A DNA stretch of 64,000 nt from CAWJMD01 sp963700925 (lineage in GTDB: Bacteria > Actinomycetota > Actinomycetes > Actinomycetales > CAWJMD01). Below, in pieces: positions 19,560 to 28,353 of the stretch. Each line of letters opens with the position of its first letter. The stretch's first letter is position 1. The notes under the pieces are model-generated. The model had not been told where the DNA came from. It was given only the letters and a program-made list of their open reading frames with translations, and ran no database searches. The translations under genes were made by a program, and so were the position numbers. Location: the NCBI GenBank assembly GCA_963700925.1, contig OY969553.1:2604001-2668000 (forward strand). Reading direction: 5' to 3'.

Positions 19560-20620
19560 GCGAGACCCTGCCGGCGCATCTGGTCGGCGAGCTCGTAGAG
19601 GCCGCCGAGGTCGACGCCCCCAGCGAGGTACCCGAGCTCGTAGCCGGGCTGCTCGAGCTCTTCGAGGGACGCGCGCTCCCGACGCTGCAGCGCGAGACGG
19701 CGGCTGTGCTCGGCTCCCTGCTCGATCAGCCCGTCCGCCATCGCCTGTGCCCGGTCCGAGTCACCTTTCCTGACCAGCCCGGCAGCTGCCAGGCCGGCAC
19801 GCACCTGGGCGGCGTCGAGCCGTCCGGCGTCAGCAGCATCGAGCGCCTTGGCCGGCAACAGCTCGTCGCGCACCGCGTTGACGATCACGGCGCCGACCGG
19901 AAGGCCGGCGGCGGTGAGCTCGTCGATGCCGTCGAGGGTCTCCTGCACGGGCATCTCCTCGAGCAGGGTCACCAGGTGCACAGCCGTTGCAGGAGAACGC
20001 ATCAGCCCCATGATCGCGTCAGCCTGGTTGCGGATCGGCCCCATCTTCGCCAGCCCCGACACCTCGTTGTTCACGTTCAGGAAGCGCGTGATGCGACCGG
20101 TCGGAGGAGCGTCGAGAACGATGGCGTCGTAGACCGGCCGCTTGCTGTCCTTCTCGCGCCGGCGAGCAGCCTCGTAGATCTTGCCGGTCAGCAGCACGTC
20201 ACGAAGCCCTGGCGCGATCGTCGTCGCGAAGTCGATGGCGCCGAACTTGTCGAGCATCCGTCCGGCACGACCGAGCTTGTAGAACATGTCGAGGTAGTCG
20301 AGCAGTGCGGCGCGCGGCTCGACGGCCAGGGCGAACACCTCGCCGCCGTAGGGCCCGACCGCGACCGACCGCTCGGCGTAGGGCAGAGGGGGTACGTCGA
20401 AGATCTGGGCGATGCCCTGCCGGTCCTCGACCTCGCACAGCAGCACCCGCTTGCCCTGGCTGGCGAGGGCGAGCGCCAGAGCACCCGCGACGGTGGTCTT
20501 GCCGGTGCCCCCCTTGCCGGTGACGATGTGCAGCCGGATGCCCTCGAAGTCGCTGCCGTGGGAGTCACCGGTGGCCGTCACGGGTCGGGCGCGCCGACTG
20601 CGGGCGGGGGTGGACGGCAC
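19556..20620 (-). CDS. Get3/ArsA-like ATPase, first of pair
   Basis: A 354-residue ATPase with the complete deviant P-loop GKGGTGKTT (about 35-43), FALAVEPRAALLDYLDMFY, FATTIAPGLRDVLLTGKI, and switch II AIVLDAPPTGRITRFL. This is the Rv3679 type. It keeps the signature lysine that its downstream partner lacks. Start is uncertain: GTG at 20620 gives 26 residues before the conserved GIRLHIVTGKGG, while GTG at 20581 gives 13; I use the longer. The gene is divergent from a 51-residue conserved protein, with about 50 bases for both promoters. Confidence 0.88.
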   Translation of the reverse strand: MPSTPARSRRARPVTATGDSHGSDFEGIRLHIVTGKGGTGKTTVAGALALALASQGKRVLLCEVEDRQGIAQIFDVPPLPYAERSVAVGPYGGEVFALAVEPRAALLDYLDMFYKLGRAGRMLDKFGAIDFATTIAPGLRDVLLTGKIYEAARRREKDSKRPVYDAIVLDAPPTGRITRFLNVNNEVSGLAKMGPIRNQADAIMGLMRSPATAVHLVTLLEEMPVQETLDGIDELTAAGLPVGAVIVNAVRDELLPAKALDAADAGRLDAAQVRAGLAAAGLVRKGDSDRAQAMADGLIEQGAEHSRRLALQRRERASLEELEQPGYELGYLAGGVDLGGLYELADQMRRQGLA

Positions 20621-20672
20621 CGCCCCAGGGTAGTGAGCCGGGTGTGGTGCCGCCGCCGCTAGGCTGCGGGCC

Positions 20673-20828
20673 ATGGCCAAGTGGGAGTACGCGACCGTTC
20701 CGCTCATCGTGCACGCGACCAAGCAGATCCTCGACCAGTGGGGGGTCGACGGCTGGGAGCTGGTCCAGGTCGTCCCCGGTCCCGACGGCAACGGTCTGGT
20801 GGCATACCTCAAGCGCGAGACGAGATGA
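20673..20828 (+). CDS. Small conserved protein (Rv3678A-like, DUF4177-like)
   Basis: A 51-residue protein beginning MAKWEYATVPLIVHATKQIL and ending VAYLKRETR, with GWELVQVVPGP in the middle. The KWEY...GWELV pattern resembles DUF4177. From memory, an almost identical short protein lies between the Get3-like pair and RidA in mycobacteria (Rv3678A). Function is unknown. It ends 4 bases before the RidA start, so it is probably the first gene of a RidA-Nudix-MBL operon. Confidence 0.85.
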   Translation: MAKWEYATVPLIVHATKQILDQWGVDGWELVQVVPGPDGNGLVAYLKRETR

Positions 20829-20832
20829 TCCA

Positions 20833-21333
20833 GTGAGCGACAACGTGAGCGAGAACAGCACCGGCCCAGGCCGTGTCGAGTCGAAGCTGGCCGAGCTGGG
20901 CCTCTCCCTGCCGAGCGTGCCCGCACCGCTCGCGGCGTACGTGCCGGCCGTGACGACCGGGTCGTACGTGTACACCTCGGGCCAGCTGCCGCTGATCGAC
21001 GGAGCCCTGGTCGAAGCCGGCGTCGTCGGCGACCAGGAGGGTGACATCACCGTCGAGCGTGGGGCCGAGCTGGCGCGCATCTGCGCGCTGAACGCCCTGG
21101 CGGCCGTCAAGTCGCAGGTCGGCGACCTCGACCGGGTCCGCATCGTCAAGGTCGTGGGCTTCGTGGCCAGCCGTCCCGGCTTCGGCGGGCAGCCCAAGGT
21201 CGTCAACGGTGCGAGCGAGCTGCTCGGCGAGGCGCTGGGCGAGCGGGGCGTGCACGCCCGCAGCGCCGTCGGTGTCGCCGCGCTGCCCCTCAACGCCCCG
21301 GTCGAGGTCGAGCTGACCGTCGAGGTGCTGTAG
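20833..21333 (+). CDS. RidA/YjgF-family protein
   Basis: The 166-residue protein has the RidA-like core: YTSGQLPLIDG (about 50-60), ALNALAAVKSQVGDLDRV, and NAPVEVELTVEVL at the C-terminus. RidA proteins hydrolyse reactive enamine/imine intermediates, but the catalytic Arg of the archetypal IARVEVD motif is not seen, so this belongs to a divergent RidA branch of uncertain activity. GTG at 20833 was chosen for spacing from the upstream stop; an alternative GTG lies 12 bases later. Orthologue by position: Rv3678c. Confidence 0.85.
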   Translation: MSDNVSENSTGPGRVESKLAELGLSLPSVPAPLAAYVPAVTTGSYVYTSGQLPLIDGALVEAGVVGDQEGDITVERGAELARICALNALAAVKSQVGDLDRVRIVKVVGFVASRPGFGGQPKVVNGASELLGEALGERGVHARSAVGVAALPLNAPVEVELTVEVL

Positions 21334-21338
21334 GTCGG

Positions 21339-22175
21339 GTGACGCGCGACTTCCCGACTCCGCCGTCGCTGGCCGAGCGGGCGGCTGCCTGGATGGGGTC
21401 GACCCCGCCCGAACCCGCGGCGCCGCGCCCCGCCGCCACGGTGGTGCTGGTGCGTGACCCGTCCGACGGCCTGGGCGCCGGCCCTGAGGTCTTCCTGCTG
21501 CACCGCCAGCGGACCATGGCGTTCGCTGCCGGCATGTACGCGTTTCCAGGTGGCGGTGTCGACCCGCGCGACGCGGGCGATCTCGACCTGCCGTGGCAGG
21601 GACCGACACCCCAGGAATGGGCGCGGACGATGAGCGTGCCCGTTGCCGAGGCGGTCGGGTTGGTGTGTGGCGCGGTGCGCGAGACGTTCGAGGAGTGCGG
21701 GGTGCTGCTCGCCGGCCGCCGAAGCGAGACCGAGGTGGTGGACGTCGACGACCCGTCGTGGGAGGTCGAGCGGCAACGACTCCTCAGTCGCGACGTCGCG
21801 CTCTCCGACCTGCTCGTCGAGCGAGACCTGGTGTTGCGCAGCGACCTTCTGCGGCCCTGGGCGCACTGGACCACACCGCTGTTCGAGCCCCGGCGCTACG
21901 ACACCTGGTTCTTCCTGGCCGTCGTCCCGCCCGAGCAGCGTGCGCGCCACCTTGGTGGTGAGGCCGCATCGTCCGGCTGGCACTCCGCCTCGGCGCTGCT
22001 CGCAGAGCGCGAGTCAGGTCGCGTGGCGATGCTGCCGCCGACCCAGGTCGCCGTCGAGGAGGTCGCTGCCGCTGCGACCGTGGCCGACCTGCGCGCGGCC
22101 GACCGCGACCTTCGCGAAGTGATGCCGAGGCTCGTGCTGGTCGGTGACGTCCTCGTGTTGCGGACAGACCTGTGA
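21339..22175 (+). CDS. Nudix hydrolase with split Nudix box
   Basis: The 278-residue protein holds a Nudix domain near its N-terminus. The box begins FPGGGVDPRDAG (about 69-80) and resumes REtFEECGVLL at about 114-124, with about 30 residues inserted between the Gly and the Glu/REUXEE half. This spacing is known in larger Nudix types such as NUDT19-like proteins. Glu ligands for Mg are present. Substrate is unknown. Start is GTG at 21339, 5 bases after RidA; the stop overlaps the MBL start by 4 bases, so operon membership is clear. Confidence 0.85.
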   Translation: MTRDFPTPPSLAERAAAWMGSTPPEPAAPRPAATVVLVRDPSDGLGAGPEVFLLHRQRTMAFAAGMYAFPGGGVDPRDAGDLDLPWQGPTPQEWARTMSVPVAEAVGLVCGAVRETFEECGVLLAGRRSETEVVDVDDPSWEVERQRLLSRDVALSDLLVERDLVLRSDLLRPWAHWTTPLFEPRRYDTWFFLAVVPPEQRARHLGGEAASSGWHSASALLAERESGRVAMLPPTQVAVEEVAAAATVADLRAADRDLREVMPRLVLVGDVLVLRTDL

Positions 22176-23008
22176 GCGGGCCTGCGTTGATCAGCTCGTC
22201 GGGCGGCCCGGCCTGGACGGGTGGCGCCGTGACACAGCGCGCGCACTGCGTACTGGCCCCGAACCCTGGACCGATGACGCTCGACGGCACCAACACGTGG
22301 GTGCTGTCGTTTCCAGGGGATGCGTCCGTCGTCGTGGACCCTGGGCCCGACGACCCGGGCCACCTGCAGACCGTGCTCGACCACGCTCTGGCGCGCGACG
22401 CCCCGGTTCGCGAGGTGCTCCTGACGCACGGCCACCTCGACCACAGCGAGGGGGCGGCGGCTCTCAGCGCCCTGGCCGGCGGCTCGGGAGGTCGAGTTCC
22501 GGTGCGGGCGCTCGACCCTGCTCACCGGATCGGCGACGAGGGCCTTGTCGAGGGCGACGTGGTGGCCCTGGGCGACATCGAGCTGCGGGTGGTCGGCACG
22601 CCTGGTCACACCGCCGACTCGCTGTCGTTCCTGTTGAGCGAGCCAACTGGTGAAGGTCTGCTCACGGGCGACACCGTGCTCGGACGGGGGACGACCGTGG
22701 TCGCGCACCCCGACGGGCGGCTAGGGCCGTATCTGGACTCGCTACGCCGCCTGCGCGACCTGGCCGAGCACGTCGGTGGGTCCAGGGTGCTACCGGGCCA
22801 CGGGCCCGTGCTCGACGACGCCTATGCGGCGTGCGTCGCCTACCTGTCGCACCGCGAGGCGCGCCTCGACCAGGTGCGCGCAGCGCTCGCCGCTGGTGAT
22901 CGCACCCCACTCGACGTCGTGCGCCGCGTGTACGCCGACGTCGACCCCGTGCTGTGGCCGGCGGCGGAGCTCAGCGTCAAGGCGCAACTGGAGTACCTGA
23001 GCGGTTGA
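22172..23008 (+). CDS. MBL-fold metallo-hydrolase
   Basis: The 278-residue metallo-beta-lactamase-fold hydrolase carries THGHLDHSEG (His86, His88, Asp90, His91), a later GTPGHTADS (third His), LTGDTVLG (bridging Asp) and VLPGHGP (last His). This is a full dinuclear metal site. A C-terminal helical region (about 225-278) resembles LACTB2/GloB-type extensions. It could act as a glyoxalase II-like or RNase-like hydrolase; I cannot choose. GTG start overlaps the Nudix stop. By position it matches Rv3677c, next to Crp in relatives; here a DUF222-HNH gene intervenes. Confidence 0.9.
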   Translation: MSGPALISSSGGPAWTGGAVTQRAHCVLAPNPGPMTLDGTNTWVLSFPGDASVVVDPGPDDPGHLQTVLDHALARDAPVREVLLTHGHLDHSEGAAALSALAGGSGGRVPVRALDPAHRIGDEGLVEGDVVALGDIELRVVGTPGHTADSLSFLLSEPTGEGLLTGDTVLGRGTTVVAHPDGRLGPYLDSLRRLRDLAEHVGGSRVLPGHGPVLDDAYAACVAYLSHREARLDQVRAALAAGDRTPLDVVRRVYADVDPVLWPAAELSVKAQLEYLSG

Positions 23009-23019
23009 GGATCGCCCGC

Positions 23020-24365
23020 TCATGCGGCGCAGCGCTGGTCGAGGTACTTGCGCATCGCCGTCTCGAGCGGCGAGTCAGACGTGGCCCGGGGTTGGATGCG
23101 CGGTGGATATCCGAGGAGCGGCGGCGTGCTGGCCTCATAGGTGTGCCCGGTGGGGGTCGTCAGCACCGCCCGTCCGGCGGGTCCGGTGGCGGTCCAGCCG
23201 GGCGTCTCCTTGACGTAGTTGCAGTGCTCGCACAGCCCCTGGCCGTTGCTGCTCGCCGTGCGGCCGCCTCGATGGTGTGGCCTTCTGTGGTCGATGTGCC
23301 GGATCGGGGCGTCGCACCATGGCGTGGCACAGGTCTGGTCGCGCAACGTGATCAGATGTCGTAACCCCTTCGGGAAGACGCGGCTGCGGGAGTCCATCGC
23401 GACCAGCTGGGAGTTGCCCGGCCGTGTGAACAGCCGACGCACCCAGGCGGCGCCGCGCTCGCTCGCCGCCGCCACCAGTGCCCGGGCAATCGAAGCGGGG
23501 ACGTTCCCGAAGCCGGGCACGCTGGCAGGGGCCCGGCCGCCCGCCAGCAGCGTCTCGTCGGTCATCACGAGTTGGACGGCTACCGCCGGACCGTCAGCAG
23601 CCTCGCGGCCGGTGACCCGTCCGATCAGCGTGTCGGCCATCACCTGGCCGCGGCTGCGGCAGTCGCCAGCGGCGGCGGCTCGTTTGGCGGCGGCGTCCAG
23701 GGCGGCGTAGACAGCGACCCCGTCGGCAACAGGCAGCAGTCCGGTGAGCCAGGTCATGGTGTCGGGCGCTGGCCGGATCGAGACTCGCCGGTCCTTCGCG
23801 GCCTTGGCCGCCCTGCGCGCAGCCGCTACGGGGTCGAGCTCGCAGGCGATTCCGTGGGCCGCCGTGGCCAGCTTGCGCTCGCCGACACCCGACCGCCTCA
23901 GCATGGTGCTCATCCGCGCGTCCACCTCGCGCCGGTCATCCGCGCTCAGGACAGCGGTCTCGCGCACCAGCAGCGTAGCGCCCCACTCGCCGATGTCGCC
24001 TCGCGTGAGCGCGGCCAGCGTGTGCGGCATCTCATGCACGAGAGCCGTCGCCATCCCCAGATGCCGTCCGCCGCGGAACGGAGACTCCCCACGGGCCAGT
24101 GCGACCTGGTCGGCGATCCCGCGACCCCGCTGCCGCTGAGGCACACCGGCCGCCTGCTGCGCGGCGCGCTGCGACCGTGCGAACGCGTCGCTCACACGAG
24201 CCTGTGCCGCGGCAGCGGCACGCTTCAGTCGCTCCAGCGCGGCGATCTGGTCGATGCGCTCGGCATCGTCGAGTCAGGCGCGAGCATCGTCAGCTGCGAG
24301 CCCATGGCACCCAGGTCGGCAGCGGTCAGAGACTCACGGGGCAGCGTCATCAGGTGATCGAACAT
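23020..24365 (-). CDS. DUF222/HNH endonuclease-like protein (13E12 type), frameshifted
   Basis: The 391-residue frame (from 24195) is a DUF222 helical domain followed by an HNH motif: CATPWCDAPIRHIDHRRPH, then NGQGLCEHCNYVKE, with both Zn-type Cys pairs and the HIDH catalytic core. The normal family start is further up. From ATG at 24365, MFDHLMTLPRESLTAADLG runs to APDST and then loses frame. Adding one base near 24267-24270 joins it to DAERIDQIAALERLKRA and the rest. This family is repeated in actinomycete genomes (13E12 repeats) and often sits in variable spots; here it splits the MBL and Crp genes. Its biological role is unclear. Confidence 0.8.
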
Positions 24366-24475
24366 GTGTTCGAGGATAGCAGGAATCACACGTATGGCGA
24401 AGCGTTCCCCAGGGACGAAGTGTGCTTTCGCGACGTGGGCCGCTCAGGGATTTGGTGTTCGTCGTGCGCGGTAGC

Positions 24476-25153
24476 TCAGCGGGCGCGGCGACTCAGACGG
24501 TCGACGTCGAGCAGCACGACGGCACGAGCCTCCAGGCGGATCCAGCCTCGGCTGGCGAAGTCGGCCAGCGCCTTGTTGACGGTCTCGCGTGAGGCGCCGA
24601 CGAGCTGGGCCAGCTCCTCCTGCGTCAGCTCGTGCGCCACGAGCACGCCCGCATCGGTCTGCCGTCCGAACCGCCGGGAGAGGTCGAGCAGGGCCTTGGC
24701 GACGCGGCCCGGCACGTCCGAGAAGACGAGGTCCGCGAGCGAGTCGTTCGTGCGCCGCAGGCGCCGAGCGAGGGCCTGCAGCAGGTGCCGTGCGACCTCC
24801 GGCCGGCCCGTCAGCCAGCTCTGCAGGTCGGCGTTGCCCAGGCCGACGAGCTGGGCGTCGGAGACAGCCGTCGCGGTCGCCGTCCGCGGGCCGGGGTCGA
24901 AGAGGGAGAGCTCGCCGAACATCTCTCCGGGCCCGAGGACGGTCAGCAGGTTCTCGCGGCCGTCGCTGGACGTGCGCCCGAGCTTGATCTTGCCGGACGT
25001 GATGACGAACAGCCGCTCGCCGGGCTCGCCTTCGTTGAACAGCACGTCACCGCGCGGCAGGTCGACCCGAGCCATGCTCCCGAGCAGCGCCGCTGCGGCC
25101 TCGTCGTCCAGACCCGCGAACAGCGGGGCCCGGCGCACCACGTCGTTGTCCAC
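24476..25153 (-). CDS. crp: Crp/Fnr-family transcriptional regulator
   Basis: The 225-residue protein has a cyclic-nucleotide-binding fold, with phosphate-binding cassette GEMFGELSLFDPGPRTATA (about 76-94), a long dimerisation helix (about 110-140), and a winged helix-turn-helix with LTQEELAQLVGASRETVNKAL at about 176-196. This is the mycobacterial/streptomycete Crp type (Rv3676, SCO3571 from memory), which binds cAMP and controls carbon use, resuscitation and development. No Fnr-type N-terminal cysteines are present. GTG at 25153 follows AGGAGGAG at good spacing, which decides the start. It could control acs or whiB genes, as Crp does in mycobacteria; sites are not proven here. Confidence 0.95.
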   Translation of the reverse strand: MDNDVVRRAPLFAGLDDEAAAALLGSMARVDLPRGDVLFNEGEPGERLFVITSGKIKLGRTSSDGRENLLTVLGPGEMFGELSLFDPGPRTATATAVSDAQLVGLGNADLQSWLTGRPEVARHLLQALARRLRRTNDSLADLVFSDVPGRVAKALLDLSRRFGRQTDAGVLVAHELTQEELAQLVGASRETVNKALADFASRGWIRLEARAVVLLDVDRLSRRAR

Positions 25154-25239
25154 GTCTCCTCCTCGACCAGCGGGTCGGACGGGGGCAGTCTGCCACCCCG
25201 CGACCGCCACGTGCGCCCTCTGCCTGGTGAACGAGGCCG

Positions 25240-25659
25240 CTAGGAGCGGGAAGCAGCGCGCAGGGCCGCGCGCGGGTCGGCGCTGAGGGCCAGGACCAAC
25301 GAGTCGGTGACGTCGTCCCGCTGGCCTTCGAGCATCGCCTCGAGGGCAGCCAGGCGGCGGCTTGCGGCGGTCAGCGCCTCGAGCCGCTGACCCACACCGT
25401 CGCAGGGCATGTCGAGCACGAGCCGGGCGATGTCGGTGCCGGTGATCCATGCCGGAAGATCGTCGAGCGGGCCGAGAGCGCCCGCCACCAGCAAGTCGGT
25501 GCGCGCGCGCACCAGCCGGATCAGGTAGCGGCAGTGGGAGAGCTCGGCCGCGACGGCCAGCCGGGCACGGCGCAGGTCGGACACGCCGGCCTCGACCGGC
25601 AAGGCGTCGCCGTCCGGGGCGCGTTGCCCTGGAACCGACTGATGGCTGGTGATGCTCAC
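25240..25659 (-). CDS. Hypothetical helical protein, possibly RsiG-like
   Basis: This 139-residue protein is almost entirely helical and looks like a two-helix hairpin. Helix 1 covers about 28-55 (HCRYLIRLVRARTDLLVAG) and helix 2 about 95-130, ending SADPRAALRAASRS. The helix-1 pattern recalls the RRLIQGRLDLL helix of RsiG, the c-di-GMP-gated anti-sigma factor of Streptomyces, but the full E-x3-S-x2-R-x3-Q-x3-D signature is not complete. Function is therefore uncertain. GTG start at 25659. It lies 86 bases upstream of crp on the same strand. Confidence 0.6.
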   Translation of the reverse strand: MSITSHQSVPGQRAPDGDALPVEAGVSDLRRARLAVAAELSHCRYLIRLVRARTDLLVAGALGPLDDLPAWITGTDIARLVLDMPCDGVGQRLEALTAASRRLAALEAMLEGQRDDVTDSLVLALSADPRAALRAASRS

Positions 25660-25868
25660 GTCTCATCGTCGTCTCGCAACGTGTCCGTCTTGAGCGCATC
25701 TTCGCCGGATCACCCGTGCGGCTCATGCCCCTTCGAGACGCCCTGTCTCGCGGCTGCCGGGACCGCGCACGGGTCCTGCACGTCCCCGCTCGCCCCTGCA
25801 CACAATGTGCACGGGACCCCACCCCCAAACGCGGGACACAGCCCTCGGCGACTTCTAACGTCAGTCAC

Positions 25869-27494
25869 ATGACCGACTCCGGTGCGACACCCTCGCCGTC
25901 TTCCCCAGAGCGACCTCAGTTCGGCCCTCAGCCAGCCTTCGCCGGACCGCCTGGACCGTCCGGGAACATCGCCACAACACGTCCGCAGCCCGGGACGGCC
26001 GTCAGCGTCGGTACCGACGCGACGCGTCCGTCCGGGCCGTTCGAGCTGGCGTTGAAGGAGTTCTGGCAGGGGCAGCAGCTGCCGATGTCCCACCGCACAC
26101 TGATCGCTTGCGGGGCAGTCGGTCTCGCGGCTGCCGTGCTCCTGGTCGGCCACGAGCCCGGGCTCGGCGCAGCCATCGTGGCCCTGCTGGTGTGGGCGGT
26201 CGCCGTCCCGCAGCTCGTGCGTCGCCGGGCGATCGGCGACCTGGTGACGGCGGCACTGTCGGTCGCCCTCGTCGGGGTGGTCGCCGTCCGCGACGCCGAA
26301 TGGGTTGTGGCGCTGTGCTTCCTGGCGGCGATTGGCACAGCAGCGGTCGCGGCCACCTCTGCTCGCTCGGTGCCCGCCGTGGTGCTGAGCGTCGCCAGCG
26401 GGTTCGCCGGGACGATCCGCGCCCTTCCGTGGGTCGGCCGCGGGCTGGGGACTGCCGTCGGGTCGCGGAAGGCCCAGCTGATGGTCGCGCTGCGCACGGT
26501 CGCGATCACCCTTGTCCTGCTGCTGGTCTTCGGGCTTCTGTTCGCCAGCGCCGACGCGGTCTTCGCCAGCTACCTGCCCGAGTTCGACCTGGGCACTCTC
26601 CCTGCCCGCGTGGTCGTCGGCGTGCTGGTCGCACTGGCGGCTGCGACGCTGTCATACCTCGCGCTCGCCCCTCCCGGATGGTCGGACCTCAGCATCCCTC
26701 GCGGCCGGCCGGCACGTCGCGCCGAGTGGCTGCTGCCCATCCTCGCCCTCGACGCCATGGTTCTGGCATTCGTGATCGTCCAGGTGGGTGCCCTGCTCGG
26801 CGGCCACCGGCACGTGCTCGAGACCGCGGGCCTGACCTACGCGGAGTACACGCGCGAGGGCTTCGCGCAGCTCGTGGTCGCTACCGCCCTCACCCTGGTG
26901 GTCGTGGCCGTCGCCGCCCGGCGTGCGCCGCGCGTCACTGAGCGTGACCGACTGATCACGCGGATCGCTCTCGGGGTGCTCTGCGTCGGCACCCTCGGCG
27001 TCGTCGCGTCGGCCCTGCGCCGGATGGACCTGTACGTCGACGCGTTCGGCCTGACCCGGCTGCGGATGTTCGTCGTCGTCGTCGAGCTGGTGCTGGGGGT
27101 CGTGCTGGTGCTGGTGCTGGTCGCGGGCATCCGCTGGCGCGGTGGCTGGCTGCCCCGTGTCGTGGTGCAGGTGGCTGCGGTGGCGATGCTCGCGCTGGCG
27201 GCCGTCAACCCTGATGCCCAGATCGTCCGACACAACGCCACCGCCGATCTCGACGCGGGTATCGACGTCGTCTACCTCGAAGGTCTTTCGGCGGACGCGC
27301 TACCCGCCATGGACGCGCTGGACGAGCCACTGCGCTCGTGCCTGCTGGTGGACAGCCAGGCGCACGAGCAGCCAGGGTTCGCCGACTGGAACCTCGGCCG
27401 GGCACGCGCCGCCTCGACTGCGGCTGAGCTGGACGCCGAAGGCCGCGAGAGTCCCGACGGCATGACGTGCGTGCGGGCCGTCGCGGGTGACTGA
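25869..27494 (+). CDS. DUF4173-type polytopic membrane protein
   Basis: The 541-residue protein has a Pro/Ser-rich cytoplasmic N-terminus (about 1-70). About twelve hydrophobic segments follow between 75 and 445, then a soluble C-terminus (about 445-541). Segments such as LTYAEYTREGFAQLVV and YVDAFGLTRLRMFVV are typical of the DUF4153/DUF4173 integral membrane family, whose function is unknown. It faces away from the crp side, with about 200 bases of promoter space. ATG at 25869 was chosen because upstream codons are atypical. Confidence 0.8.
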   Translation: MTDSGATPSPSSPERPQFGPQPAFAGPPGPSGNIATTRPQPGTAVSVGTDATRPSGPFELALKEFWQGQQLPMSHRTLIACGAVGLAAAVLLVGHEPGLGAAIVALLVWAVAVPQLVRRRAIGDLVTAALSVALVGVVAVRDAEWVVALCFLAAIGTAAVAATSARSVPAVVLSVASGFAGTIRALPWVGRGLGTAVGSRKAQLMVALRTVAITLVLLLVFGLLFASADAVFASYLPEFDLGTLPARVVVGVLVALAAATLSYLALAPPGWSDLSIPRGRPARRAEWLLPILALDAMVLAFVIVQVGALLGGHRHVLETAGLTYAEYTREGFAQLVVATALTLVVVAVAARRAPRVTERDRLITRIALGVLCVGTLGVVASALRRMDLYVDAFGLTRLRMFVVVVELVLGVVLVLVLVAGIRWRGGWLPRVVVQVAAVAMLALAAVNPDAQIVRHNATADLDAGIDVVYLEGLSADALPAMDALDEPLRSCLLVDSQAHEQPGFADWNLGRARAASTAAELDAEGRESPDGMTCVRAVAGD

Positions 27495-27518
27495 ACCGCG
27501 AGGCGGCAGGATGGCCCG

Positions 27519-28307
27519 GTGACCCAGTGGACGAAGTACGTGGCGGTAGGCGACTCGTTCACCGAGGGGCTGAGTGACGCCGCCCTGGACAGCCCGGGCC
27601 GGTTCGTCGGCTGGGCGGACCGGCTGGCGGGCTTGCTCGCCGAGGACGCCGCCGACCCGTCCGCCTTCCGCTACGCCAACCTGGCCGTTCGGGGACGGCT
27701 GCTCGCAGACATCGTCGGGCCTCAGCTGGACGCAGCTCTCGAGCTCGAGCCCGACCTGGTCAGCATCGTGGGTGGCGGCAACGACATCCTGAGGCCGCGC
27801 GCCGACATCGACGCCCTGGTGGCCCAGCTGGAAGCCGGGGTCGCCCGTGCCAGGGCCACCGGCGCCGACGTGCTGATGGCCACTCCCGTCGACCCGGCCG
27901 ATGCGCCGCTGATCCGCCACACACGAGGACGTGCTGGCGCCTATGCAGCGCACATCAACTCGATCGCCCGCGCGCACGGCGCCTACGTGGTCGACCAGTG
28001 GGGGATGAGGGTTCTTCGCGACTGGCGCGTCTGGGCGGACGACCGGATCCACCTCGTCAGCGACGGTCACCGCCGCGTCGCGCTCGAGGCCTTCGCCTCC
28101 CTGACCGACGAGCACGCCGACCGCTCCAGCGCCGAGTGGCGCGCCCCGCTGGACGACGTGAGTCCGGGCGCGGTCCTCGGGCTGCGGGCCAACGCGCTGT
28201 GGGCACGCCAGCACGTGGCGCCCTGGGTCAGCCGGCGGGTGCGTGGCCGTTCGTCCGGCGATGCAGTGTCCGCCAAGCGCCCGAGCTTCGAGGCGTGGCC
28301 GGACTGA
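27519..28307 (+). CDS. SGNH/GDSL hydrolase
   Basis: A 262-residue GDSL-type esterase: block I AVGDSFTEGL (Ser near 12), block II Gly in VRGRLLADI, block III GGGND (about 85-89), and block V DRIHLVSDGHRR with catalytic Asp/His. The catalytic set looks complete. No signal peptide is seen, so it is likely cytoplasmic. Start is GTG at 27519, 24 bases after the membrane protein, so they may be co-transcribed. Substrate is unknown; lipid or acyl ester is typical of the family. Confidence 0.87.
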   Translation: MTQWTKYVAVGDSFTEGLSDAALDSPGRFVGWADRLAGLLAEDAADPSAFRYANLAVRGRLLADIVGPQLDAALELEPDLVSIVGGGNDILRPRADIDALVAQLEAGVARARATGADVLMATPVDPADAPLIRHTRGRAGAYAAHINSIARAHGAYVVDQWGMRVLRDWRVWADDRIHLVSDGHRRVALEAFASLTDEHADRSSAEWRAPLDDVSPGAVLGLRANALWARQHVAPWVSRRVRGRSSGDAVSAKRPSFEAWPD

Positions 28308-28353
28308 CCGAGTGTCGTCGGCGGGGGTCGGGGACGGTGCGTAGGGTGGCGAC

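Noticed and set aside
18372..20620. Arsenite efflux ATPases (ars operon)
   Set aside because: No metal-binding Cys set, no arsB/arsR nearby, and the context matches the conserved Get3-like pair.
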